Part shown: in pieces, positions 1-5,012 of the stretch | Layout of the letters: each line of letters opens with the position of its first letter | How positions within the stretch are numbered: the first letter of the stretch is position 1 | Assembly: GCA_029261955.1 (NCBI GenBank) | Contig: JAJDAI010000707.1 | Location: forward strand, 1-5,012 | Origin: Deltaproteobacteria bacterium | Lineage (GTDB): Bacteria; Myxococcota_A; UBA796; UBA9615 | Length of the DNA: 5,012 nt | Direction of reading: 5' to 3' | Made by a program: the position numbers and the translations under genes | The notes under the pieces: model-generated | What the model was told of the DNA's origin: nothing | The model's database searches: none | Seen by the model: the letters and a program-made list of their open reading frames with translations, nothing else

Positions 1-667
1 GGATGCCCATGTCGGGCTCGGCGGCCACGCCGGTCAAGATGAGCGGGACCATCGGGCGGTCGCCGGCGTAGGTCATCTTGATGGGGGCGATGTCGCTGAC
101 CTCGGCGTCGGGGGCCAGCTTCATGGCGAGGAACTTCATGCCCCCCTCGACGTAGTGCGCGACGATCCCGCGCATCTCGTCGGTGATCAGGTAGCCGTTG
201 GTGTTGAGCCAGTCCGCCAGCGCGTCGGGGTCGTCCGAGGAGACCACCGTGGGCTCGAAGGGCCCGACCTGGGGCAGGACCTCCACCTTCACACCGTTGT
301 CGTCGTCGTCGTCGCCCTCACCGGGGCTCGGGAAGCCGTCGTCCTGGTCCTCCCAGCCGTACTGCGTCGGGGCGATGACGCGGGGCGTGGTGGCGGCGTC
401 CAGCAGCCGCAGCGTCGAGGCCGGGACGACGTCCAGCTCCGGGGTCTCGGGGACCGGGATGACCCAGGAGAAGGCGGCGGGGCGGCCGGTGTAGCTGATC
501 TCCACGTGCGCGGTGATCGTGCCGTCGCCGTTGACCTCGAAGAGGATGCGTTCCTTCGTCTGATCCACGGCCACCAGGTCGGAGCCGTTGCAGAAGAAGC
601 CGCCGCAGGCCAGCGCGGCCGAGGGCGCGGACAGGGCGAGGAGAAGGAACGCGAAAAGAAGGCGCAT
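1..667 (-). CDS. DUF2330-family exported protein (N-terminal 222 residues; C-terminus beyond window)
   Basis: Recognised as a DUF2330 protein, a family of unknown function common in Myxococcota. The ATG at 667 gives a short signal peptide, MRLLFAFLLLALSAPSAALA, and a mature protein starting CGGFFC, the family's hallmark. Typical segments follow: a VAVDQTKERILFEV strand (residues 32-45), TAHVEISYTG (52-61) and FSWVIPVPETPELDVVP (66-82). Cleavage before Cys21 could be by signal peptidase I (ALA motif). The residues before Cys21 are not a good lipobox, so I favour a soluble periplasmic or secreted form, possibly with a Cys21-Cys26 disulfide. Residues 119-123 are an Asp5 run inside a Gly/Pro/Asp-rich loop. 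A GGAG ribosome site lies 5 bases upstream of the start. The gene follows the membrane-protein gene by 75 bases on the same strand. The end is cut by the window edge, not by a stop. Function unknown; family call fairly sure. Confidence 0.87.
   Translation of the reverse strand, partial: MRLLFAFLLLALSAPSAALACGGFFCNGSDLVAVDQTKERILFEVNGDGTITAHVEISYTGRPAAFSWVIPVPETPELDVVPASTLRLLDAATTPRVIAPTQYGWEDQDDGFPSPGEGDDDDDNGVKVEVLPQVGPFEPTVVSSDDPDALADWLNTNGYLITDEMRGIVAHYVEGGMKFLAMKLAPDAEVSDIAPIKMTYAGDRPMVPLILTGVAAEPDMGI
299..313 (-). repeat. Run of five GAC codons (Asp5) inside the DUF2330 gene
   Basis: Five consecutive GAC codons on the minus strand encode Asp119-Asp123 in a loop between conserved blocks of the DUF2330 protein. 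The same codon run recurs in the lipoprotein at 3974-4087. It is probably a surface loop, perhaps calcium-binding, and its length could vary by replication slippage (inference). Confidence 0.7.
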
Positions 668-672
668 GCAGG

Positions 673-676
673 CTCC
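673..676 (-). promoter_or_regulatory. Ribosome binding site of the DUF2330 gene
   Basis: On the minus strand GGAG is followed by the 5-base spacer CCTGC and then the ATG at 667. This supports that start and shows the gene can initiate independently of the upstream gene. Confidence 0.65.
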
Positions 677-706
677 GATCGGGGCGACGGGTATGCAGGA
701 TTCACG

Positions 707-737
707 CCACGAGGCGGGGCCTGCTGCGGCCCCGTGG
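707..737 (-). terminator. GC-rich stem-loop between the membrane-protein and DUF2330 genes
   Basis: Bases 716-721 (GGGGCC) and 728-733 (GGCCCC) are a perfect inverted repeat around the 6-base loop TGCTGC. CCACG (707-711) and CGTGG (733-737) can extend it past a small bulge. In minus-strand transcription the structure begins about 6 bases after the stop codon of the membrane-protein gene. No U-run follows, so it is not a textbook intrinsic terminator. It could be a weak terminator, an attenuator or a stabilising 3' hairpin that sets DUF2330 expression apart from the upstream genes. Confidence 0.38.
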
Positions 738-742
738 GTCGT

Positions 743-1969
743 TCAGCGGCGCCGGATCTCCCAGGTCTGGCTCGTCGCGCAGCGCGTCGCGCGGGCCGAG
801 ACCCCCTCGGACTCGCCGTAGTCCAGGGCCTCGATGCGGCAGGGGCCGGTGCCGGCGTCGAGCTGCCGCGTGCGCGTGGCGGGCCCCCAGGCGGAGAAGT
901 CGGGCGCGGGGTGCTCGGCCGGGGCGCGGAAGACGGCAGAGACCACCCGGCCATCGCGCCGGCTCAGCTCCAGGGACACCGCGCCGGCCACGTCGACCGC
1001 CGCGCTCTCCGCGCCCAGCTCCAGCTCCAGCGGCCCGTCGGGCAGGGCCAGCACGACGGGCGCGCTGCTCGGCGGCACGACGGGCTCGATCGCGGGCTCC
1101 AGGGGCGCCTGCGTCACCGAGAGAAAGATCCCGAGCGCGAGGGCGCCGCTCAGCGCCGCGGACGGCCAGATGCGGCGCTGCTCGATGGAGCGCATGAGCA
1201 CCGTCGCGGGGGCGAGCAGGCCGTGCACGGCCATGCGGCCGAGCAGGCCCAAGGGCGCGAGCAGCGGCGCGGTGAGGGCCAGCCCGTCCAGGAACAGCTC
1301 GTCCAGCGTGCGCTGACCGGACACCACGCGCGCGTTGACCTCGACCTGCGGTCGGCCCCCCCCGAGGAAGAGCAGCGGCGCGGCCGCGGAGTAGAGCACG
1401 GTGGGCACCATCCACCGGCCGCCGCCAGGCTCCGAGGCGAACAGCGCCGCGACGACAGCGAGGCAGAACGCGCCGAGCGGGCCCGCCAGGCCGCCGGTGC
1501 GCGGCTCGCTGAGGGACCAGGTGACCGCGCGCTGGAAGGCCTCGATCTGGGCCAGGGCCTGCGGCGTACTCGGCTCCAGGGCCCGCGCAGCCCGCAGGGC
1601 CACCACCACCCCTTCGATGGCGGCCACGGTGGTGGGCACGCGCTTCGAGGGGCGCCCGGGGATGGGGGACCACCAGGTGGTCGCGGCCTCCTCCAGCAGC
1701 AGCTCGGCCCGCAGGCCGCGCAGCTCCGTGTCGTCCACGGCGCCCTCCGACCGATCGAGCACGTTGCGGCACTCGGCGAAGCGGTCCAGGGCCAGGAGCA
1801 GGCGCGCGTAGTCCAGGTGGCGCGGTCCGGGGCGAGCGCGCGCGGCGCCGACGAGCGCTTCGGTGGCTGCGTCCCAGTCCCCCGAGTCGCGCCCGTCCGC
1901 CACGGCCTTGCGAAGCCGGGGCTCGACGCGGCTCAGCAGGGCCTCCAGCGGGTCCACTGGCTCGCTCAC
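743..1969 (-). CDS. Hypothetical membrane protein with TPR-like N-terminal region
   Basis: I do not recognise a named family for this 408-residue protein. Residues 1-150 are helical and Ala/Leu-rich. Segments such as DWDAATEALVGAARARP (31-47) and YARLLLALDRFAECRNVLDR (54-73) resemble degenerate TPR helix pairs. Three or four hydrophobic stretches follow, at about 160-178, 187-203, 227-257 (perhaps two helices) and 268-286. The C-terminal 120 residues begin with a Pro-rich linker (289-305) and look like a beta-rich domain with Cys377 and Cys397. Topology by inference: N-terminal part in the cytosol, C-terminal part outside if the number of helices is odd. The start is GTG at 1969, overlapping the regulator's stop by 4 bases (GTGA). 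No good ribosome site is seen, so translational coupling is likely. Stop is TGA at 743-745. The reading frame is well supported; the function is unknown. Confidence 0.82.
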   Translation of the reverse strand: MSEPVDPLEALLSRVEPRLRKAVADGRDSGDWDAATEALVGAARARPGPRHLDYARLLLALDRFAECRNVLDRSEGAVDDTELRGLRAELLLEEAATTWWSPIPGRPSKRVPTTVAAIEGVVVALRAARALEPSTPQALAQIEAFQRAVTWSLSEPRTGGLAGPLGAFCLAVVAALFASEPGGGRWMVPTVLYSAAAPLLFLGGGRPQVEVNARVVSGQRTLDELFLDGLALTAPLLAPLGLLGRMAVHGLLAPATVLMRSIEQRRIWPSAALSGALALGIFLSVTQAPLEPAIEPVVPPSSAPVVLALPDGPLELELGAESAAVDVAGAVSLELSRRDGRVVSAVFRAPAEHPAPDFSAWGPATRTRQLDAGTGPCRIEALDYGESEGVSARATRCATSQTWEIRRR

Positions 1970-2838
1970 GCCGTCGGCGGGAGGTCGGCGGGGCCGGCGA
2001 CGTGCAGCACGCCGTCGGGGGGCTGCTCACCCGCGGGCAGGCCGGAGACCACGAGGCGGCAGCGGCCGGGCGCGAGGGTGCGCAGCCGGTCGAAGAGGGG
2101 GCGGAGCTCCGACGCTTCGATGCCTGCGGGCAACTGCACGGCCAGCAGGTCGGGGGACTTGCGGCTCAACAGCGGCCCGAGCTCGTCCAGGGGCACCGAG
2201 GGGCCGAGGCTCAGGGTGCTCCAGCCCTGGAAGAGCAGCCCGAGCGTGAGGGCCTGAACGGGGACCGGGTCGGGGGCCGGCGGCAGGCCGACGCAGATGG
2301 CCAGGGGGCCGCCGATGGGGCCGGGCTCCAGGGCGAAGCGCATGGTCGCGAGGCGCGCCCCGAGCCAGCTCGACGCGAAGCCCGCCTGGGCGGGGCTGGC
2401 GCTGCCCTGCTCCACGAGCCAGCTCAGGGAGCGATGGACCGGCATCAGCAGCTCGACCAGCATGCGGCGCCAGGGCAGGGGAGGCAGGTTGTTCAGCGCC
2501 GCCTGGGCCGCGGCGGGGTCCACGTCCAGCAGCGCGCCGAGCAGGCGCTCCCTCGGCTCGCGCAGGGCGGGCGGGCCCTTGCCGGCTTCGGGAGGGGCGG
2601 CGTCGACGGCTTGGATGGTGCCGTCCTCGCGGGCGCGCTCGATGGCCTCGGACACGGCGAGGCCGGAGTCGACGAGCGCCTTGACCTTCGCGATGACCGC
2701 GATGTCCTGGTCGGAGTACTGGCGGTAGCCCGAGGAGCTGCGGCTGGGCCTCACGAGATCGTAGCGGCGCTCCCAGGAGCGCAGCGTCTCCGGGCGCACG
2801 CCGGTTCGCTCGACCACGGTCTTGATGCGCCAACCCAC
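1966..2838 (-). CDS. MerR-family regulator with CarH/CarA-like but cobalamin-motif-less sensor domain
   Basis: Residues 3-70 form a MerR winged helix: WRIKTVVERTGVRPETLRSW, then ERRYDLVRPSRSSSGYRQYS (23-42), matching the CarA/CarH/LitR branch. Residues 95-168 fit the four-helix bundle of CarH, and 176-282 fit its Rossmann-like B12 domain (LAICVG, then VQALTLGLLFQGWSTLSLG, then PDLLAVQLP). By my hand alignment the cobalamin contacts are gone. The bundle motif W-x9-EH reads V142...A152-G153. The loop that normally carries the lower-ligand His (ExHxxG type) is PAPDPVPV at 187-194. The protein is therefore likely a B12-independent DNA-binding regulator. GTG at 2838 is the only start before an in-frame TAG at 2848-2850. 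AGGA lies 7 bases upstream of it. The gene overlaps the next gene by 4 bases and diverges from the nuclease gene, so autoregulation or control of either neighbour is plausible. MerR call sure; sensor reading moderate. Confidence 0.9.
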   Translation of the reverse strand: MGWRIKTVVERTGVRPETLRSWERRYDLVRPSRSSSGYRQYSDQDIAVIAKVKALVDSGLAVSEAIERAREDGTIQAVDAAPPEAGKGPPALREPRERLLGALLDVDPAAAQAALNNLPPLPWRRMLVELLMPVHRSLSWLVEQGSASPAQAGFASSWLGARLATMRFALEPGPIGGPLAICVGLPPAPDPVPVQALTLGLLFQGWSTLSLGPSVPLDELGPLLSRKSPDLLAVQLPAGIEASELRPLFDRLRTLAPGRCRLVVSGLPAGEQPPDGVLHVAGPADLPPTA

Positions 2839-2845
2839 AGCGCGG

Positions 2846-2849
2846 TCCT
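2846..2849 (-). promoter_or_regulatory. Ribosome binding site of the MerR-family gene
   Basis: On the minus strand AGGA stands 7 bases before the GTG at 2838. Because an in-frame TAG overlaps this site (2848-2850), the GTG is fixed as the start. Confidence 0.55.
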
Positions 2850-2902
2850 AGCACGAAACGGGCCCCGCCCGCCCCGGCGCCTCCCCGAAGCCCGCACCTG
2901 CC

Positions 2903-2931
2903 TTGACCCGAGCGCGCCGCCCAGGGATCGT
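2903..2931 (+). promoter_or_regulatory. Candidate promoter of the nuclease-like gene
   Basis: TTGACC at 2903-2908 matches the sigma-70 -35 consensus at 5 of 6 positions. A 17-base spacer leads to GATCGT (2926-2931), a poor -10 with 3 of 6 matches. Transcription would start near 2938, giving a leader of about 28 bases. It lies in the 127-base divergent region shared with the MerR gene, so the regulator could act here. Weak evidence. Confidence 0.27.
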
Positions 2932-2937
2932 CTCGTC

Positions 2938-2952
2938 CCCGGTCCTACCGGG
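2938..2952 (+). promoter_or_regulatory. Short perfect hairpin just before the nuclease ribosome site
   Basis: CCCGGT (2938-2943) and ACCGGG (2947-2952) are perfectly complementary around the loop CCT. The stem ends two bases before the GGAG ribosome site. It could be a 5'-leader hairpin that tunes translation, or a DNA operator half-site pair. The 3-base loop is tight. Confidence 0.35.
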
Positions 2953-2954
2953 CC

Positions 2955-2958
2955 GGAG
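2955..2958 (+). promoter_or_regulatory. Ribosome binding site of the nuclease-like gene
   Basis: GGAG followed by a 7-base spacer leads to the ATG at 2966. This decides the start against an in-frame TTG at 2903, which would add 21 Arg/Pro-rich residues ahead of an otherwise clean signal peptide. Confidence 0.7.
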
Positions 2959-2965
2959 ACTCCCC

Positions 2966-3757
2966 ATGCGCCTGCTCTGCCTGCTGCTCGTCCTGTCCTT
3001 CCCGCTGTCCGCCCTTGCCGAGGAGCGCAAAGGCAACGGCTGGGGGGCCATCCAGCTCAACGGGGAGCAGGTGGACGTGAAGTGGAGCGACGGCGACAGC
3101 TTCAAGTTCAAGTCGGGTGAGAACAGCGGCCAGGGCGTGCGGCTCACTGGCTACAACACCCTGGAGTCCTACGGCCCCGTGCACCGCTGGGGAGGCTGGA
3201 CCGCCGGCGAGCTCTACGGCTTCGCGAAGCTGGGCAAGTCCCTCGCGAGCGCCCGGGTCTGGGACTGCACCAGTGAGGGCGAGCGCGACGGCTACGGCCG
3301 CTTGCTGGTGAGCTGCCCCGACGTCGCCGTCTTCATGATCCTCAACGGCCACGCGCACGTCTTCGGCCTCGAGGACCCCGTCAGCAAGGCCGCCCTGAAG
3401 GCGCAGAAGCGCGCCCAGGACGAAGGCATCGGGATGTGGGCGAAGGGCGTGCCGAGCCACCTCATCACGAGCCTCCACTCCGCGGACGAGAACCCCGACA
3501 AGGGCTACACGCCCTACAACCGCTGGGTCGACACGGCCACGGGCGAGTCCGCGCAGGCGGAGCACGGCGACACCTACGCCGTCTGCCAGGAGGTCTGCAT
3601 GGGCCCCGAGGCAACGCAGAGCTGCATGATCTACGTGCCCTTCACCCAGCGCTACCGCAACAAGCCGGACTGCCTGGAGCCCTGGAGGAAGAAGAAGGAG
3701 CAGAAGAAGGCGGACGAGGCGCCCCCCACTCCGAAGGGCGAGCCCACCGGCGGCTGA
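2966..3757 (+). CDS. Exported staphylococcal-nuclease-like (thermonuclease family) protein
   Basis: This 263-residue protein has a signal peptide (MRLLCLLLVLSFPLSALA, cleavage near residue 18), so it acts in the periplasm or outside the cell. Residues 35-162 fit the SNase fold, a Ca-dependent phosphodiesterase domain that cuts DNA and RNA: VKWSDGDSFKF (38-48), GVRLTGYNTLES (57-68), DGYGRLLVS (108-116) and AQDEGIGMWAKG (150-161). Hand-aligned to nuclease A, the catalytic Asp21, Arg35, Glu43 and Arg87 correspond to Asp44, Arg59, Glu67 and Arg112. The calcium ligand Asp40 is Asn64, so activity may be reduced or altered. Cys101 and Cys117 could form a disulfide near the active site. The 100-residue extension carries Cys207, 211, 220 and 236 and ends in a Lys/Glu-rich then Pro-rich tail, perhaps for nucleic-acid or surface binding. 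Stop is TGA at 3755. It stands alone on the plus strand, divergent from the MerR gene. Family call sure; activity uncertain. Confidence 0.9.
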   Translation: MRLLCLLLVLSFPLSALAEERKGNGWGAIQLNGEQVDVKWSDGDSFKFKSGENSGQGVRLTGYNTLESYGPVHRWGGWTAGELYGFAKLGKSLASARVWDCTSEGERDGYGRLLVSCPDVAVFMILNGHAHVFGLEDPVSKAALKAQKRAQDEGIGMWAKGVPSHLITSLHSADENPDKGYTPYNRWVDTATGESAQAEHGDTYAVCQEVCMGPEATQSCMIYVPFTQRYRNKPDCLEPWRKKKEQKKADEAPPTPKGEPTGG

Positions 3758-3785
3758 GGCTCTTGTCCCGGGCCGATTGGATCGC

Positions 3786-3813
3786 TTGCGGCGCCCGGCA
3801 CATCAGCTAAAAG
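3786..3813 (+). promoter_or_regulatory. Candidate promoter of the Asp-rich lipoprotein gene
   Basis: TTGCGG (3786-3791) and TAAAAG (3808-3813) are 16 bases apart, matching sigma-70 boxes at 3 of 6 and 4 of 6 positions. The CTAAAAGA stretch is the only AT-rich patch in the 129-base gap after the nuclease gene. Transcription would start near 3820, giving a leader of about 67 bases. Weak evidence. Confidence 0.25.
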
Positions 3814-3851
3814 ACCGGGCCCCACGCGGCGCGCGTCCGATCTCCACTCCG

Positions 3852-3878
3852 GATCGCGATCGACTGCTCGGGCCCGAG
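3852..3878 (+). promoter_or_regulatory. Two adjacent perfect palindromes upstream of the lipoprotein start
   Basis: GATCGCGATC (3852-3861) and CTCGGGCCCGAG (3867-3878) are perfect palindromes of 10 and 12 bases separated by 5 bases. The second ends 8 bases before the ATG at 3887, where the ribosome site would normally be; only its GAG end resembles one. They may be operator sites for a dimeric repressor. In GC-rich DNA such palindromes also arise by chance. Confidence 0.35.
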
Positions 3879-3886
3879 TTGCCCGC

Positions 3887-5012
3887 ATGCTCCAGACCCT
3901 GCGCTCCCTCCTCTTCGGCCGCTTCTTCGCGGCCGCTGCCCTGCTCGCCCTGCTCGGGGGCTGCCCCGAGGTCGACGACGACGACGACCCCGTGGACGAC
4001 GACGACACCGCGGACGACGACGACGTCACTGCGGATGACGACGACACGACGGCGGACGACGACGACGCGACGGGCGACGACGACGACAGCGCGGGCCCCG
4101 AGGAGTACGAGTTCCTGCTCGCGCACCTCGACCTCTTCATCGCCAACAACTTCGCCGACGGCGGGCTGAGCTACACCGCGACCCTGGACTCGGTCGTCAG
4201 CGCCAAGACCGACACCGCCGCCCTGGCCACCGACATCGCCGAGGCCTGGGCCGTCGTGGACATGCGTTGGGAGAACGAGCTGGAGGTCGGCAGCGGCGGC
4301 TGGGTCGTCGTGGCCGGCGAGGGCAGCGAGCCCTTCATCAACGGCACGGTGCTGCCGGCCCTGGTGGACGGCGCGGTCGTCGTGGACATCGCCTGGGAGC
4401 TCGACGGCGAAGAGGGCAGCAACATCGCCGTCATCGCCCCCGGCGGCGGCGCGCCCGACGACACCGAGGCCTTCCTGGTCGCGCTCATCGACACCTGGCG
4501 CAGCCCCGATGGCAGCCGCGACGACAGCTCCATCGGCTTCCTGGACGGATTCGGGAACCTCCTCGGCACCTTCGAGGCGACCCTCTCCTGCGCCGACCTG
4601 CTCTGCGAGGGCGAGGCGAGCGCCGAGGAGCTGGGTCACGGCGCCGACACCCTGGTCGAGAGCAGCGTGGCCTGCCTGGACGAGGGCGGCTGCGAGATGA
4701 CCGCCGCCCTGGTCGGCTTCCTGGGCGCGCCCACCTTCTCCTACAACCCCGACGACGGCACGCTCCTGCAGGACGCGGACACCTTCGGGCACGTCTACTA
4801 CAGCGGCTCGTGGACGCTGGGTGAGGACTGCGGCTGCGACGCCAACAACGACCTCGACGGTGACGGCTTCACGCCCGCCGACGGCGACTGCGACGACAGC
4901 GACGAGTACGTCTTCCCCGGTGCGGACGAGCTCTGTGACGACGTGGACACGGACTGTGACGGCACCCTCGCCGACGAGTTCGACGACCTGGACGGCGACG
5001 ACGAGCCCGACT
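3887..5012 (+). CDS. Asp-rich outer-membrane lipoprotein with MopE-like repeats (partial, C-terminus beyond window)
   Basis: The ATG at 3887 opens a frame with no stop to the window end (375 residues). Residues 1-25 are a lipoprotein signal with lipobox LGGC; Cys26 would be lipidated, and Pro27 rather than Asp next to it suggests sorting to the outer membrane. Residues 30-67 are six Asp blocks (five, then five times four) with short Thr/Ala/Val/Gly spacers, a linker style common in delta-proteobacterial lipoproteins. Residues 71-315 form a domain I do not recognise, with Cys235, 240, 263, 269 and 315 that may pair. From 322 come MopE-type repeats (DLDGDGF, GDCDD, then FPGADELCDD and DTDCDG), a pattern linked to metal binding and cell-surface display. 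A second repeat begins near 367. No strong ribosome site is seen. The gene is in line with the nuclease gene but 129 bases away and probably has its own promoter. Coding and lipoprotein calls are firm; the role is unknown. Confidence 0.9.
   Translation, partial: MLQTLRSLLFGRFFAAAALLALLGGCPEVDDDDDPVDDDDTADDDDVTADDDDTTADDDDATGDDDDSAGPEEYEFLLAHLDLFIANNFADGGLSYTATLDSVVSAKTDTAALATDIAEAWAVVDMRWENELEVGSGGWVVVAGEGSEPFINGTVLPALVDGAVVVDIAWELDGEEGSNIAVIAPGGGAPDDTEAFLVALIDTWRSPDGSRDDSSIGFLDGFGNLLGTFEATLSCADLLCEGEASAEELGHGADTLVESSVACLDEGGCEMTAALVGFLGAPTFSYNPDDGTLLQDADTFGHVYYSGSWTLGEDCGCDANNDLDGDGFTPADGDCDDSDEYVFPGADELCDDVDTDCDGTLADEFDDLDGDDEPD
3974..4087 (+). repeat. Asp-block tandem repeat (about 21 bases, 7 residues per unit) in the lipoprotein linker
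   Basis: Asp blocks begin at residues 30, 37, 43, 50, 57 and 64, so the unit is mostly seven residues: Ala or Gly, four Asp, then two small residues. All Asp codons are GAC except one GAT (residue 50). The near-identical codons suggest expansion by slippage or strong codon bias. The tract would be a stiff, highly negative spacer between the lipid anchor and the folded domain and may bind divalent cations (inference). Confidence 0.8.
4850..5012 (+). other. MopE-like Asp/Cys repeat region of the lipoprotein
   Basis: Residues 322-366 follow the pattern D-x-DGDG-(F/Y), DCDD, x-PGA-x-E-x-C-D, D-x-DCDG seen in MopE-type metal-binding repeats, with Cys335, 350 and 357. A new unit starts at DDLDGDDEPD (366-375) where the window ends, so more copies probably follow. 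Confidence 0.75.

Noticed and set aside
702..2030. A 442-codon minus-strand frame overlapping the membrane-protein gene
   Set aside because: It is a different frame of the same strand, Arg/Ala/Gly-rich without hydrophobic segments or motifs. The frame at 743-1969 has membrane helices and a clean overlap with the regulator.
155..2257. A 700-codon open frame on the plus strand
   Set aside because: It lies antisense to three better-supported minus-strand genes. Its translation is a low-complexity Arg/Gly/Gln/Ala mixture with no motif. Long antisense frames are expected in DNA this GC-rich.
2843..2947. 8-base direct repeat CGGTCCTA (2843-2850 and 2940-2947) as paired operator sites
   Set aside because: One copy is explained by the regulator's ribosome site and upstream stop, the other by the leader hairpin. 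Eight bases is short enough to be chance.
2903..2965. TTG at 2903 as the nuclease start
   Set aside because: It would put 21 Arg/Pro-rich residues before a complete signal peptide. The ATG at 2966 has a well-spaced GGAG site, and the TTG is part of a candidate -35 box.
3768..3798. CCGGGC/GCCCGG inverted repeat after the nuclease stop as a terminator
   Set aside because: The 19-base loop is long, the stem is only 6 bases, no U-run follows, and the 3' arm overlaps the candidate promoter region.
3974..4087. The regular 21-base tract as a CRISPR-like or satellite array
   Set aside because: The units are in frame within a coding lipoprotein linker, have no spacers, and encode Asp blocks.
3803..4792. 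A 329-codon open frame on the minus strand opposite the lipoprotein
   Set aside because: It is a mirror of the Asp-rich gene (GAC read backwards gives Val runs). It has no plausible domain, and the plus-strand frame has a clear signal, lipobox and MopE-like repeats.

Overview
The window is very GC-rich. It reads as an uncultured relative of the Myxococcota or former Deltaproteobacteria. This is inferred from three things: a DUF2330 exported protein starting its mature part with CGGFFC, a CarA/CarH-type MerR regulator, and an outer-membrane lipoprotein with an Asp-block linker followed by MopE-type Asp/Cys repeats. No rRNA, tRNA, CRISPR array, insertion sequence or phage gene is visible. Five genes fill the window; the first and last run off its edges.

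Left block, minus strand (transcribed from 2838 down to 1). A MerR/CarH-like regulator (2838-1966) overlaps by 4 bases a membrane protein with a TPR-like N-terminus (1969-743). After a 75-base gap holding a strong GC hairpin comes a DUF2330 exported protein (667 to beyond base 1). The first two genes are probably translationally coupled. The hairpin may separate or attenuate expression of the third. The regulator keeps its DNA-binding half and the outline of the CarH sensor half, but the residues CarH uses to hold cobalamin are missing, so it is probably not a B12 photoreceptor.

Right block, plus strand. A 127-base divergent region separates the regulator from an exported staphylococcal-nuclease-like protein (2966-3757). 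Four of its five classical active-site positions are kept and one is changed from Asp to Asn. It also has a Cys- and Lys-rich C-terminal extension. After a 129-base gap with a candidate promoter and two perfect short palindromes comes a lipoprotein gene (3887 to beyond 5012): lipobox Cys, six Asp blocks (25 Asp), an unrecognised domain of about 245 residues, then the start of MopE-like repeats.

Taken together, three of the five products are exported (DUF2330, nuclease-like, lipoprotein), one is an integral membrane protein and one is a regulator. Nothing shows that the two blocks work in one pathway. The best-supported functional link is the overlapping regulator/membrane-protein pair. I see no clear evidence of a wholly new system. 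The most unusual items are the cobalamin-motif-less CarH-like regulator with its coupled membrane partner, and the altered nuclease.
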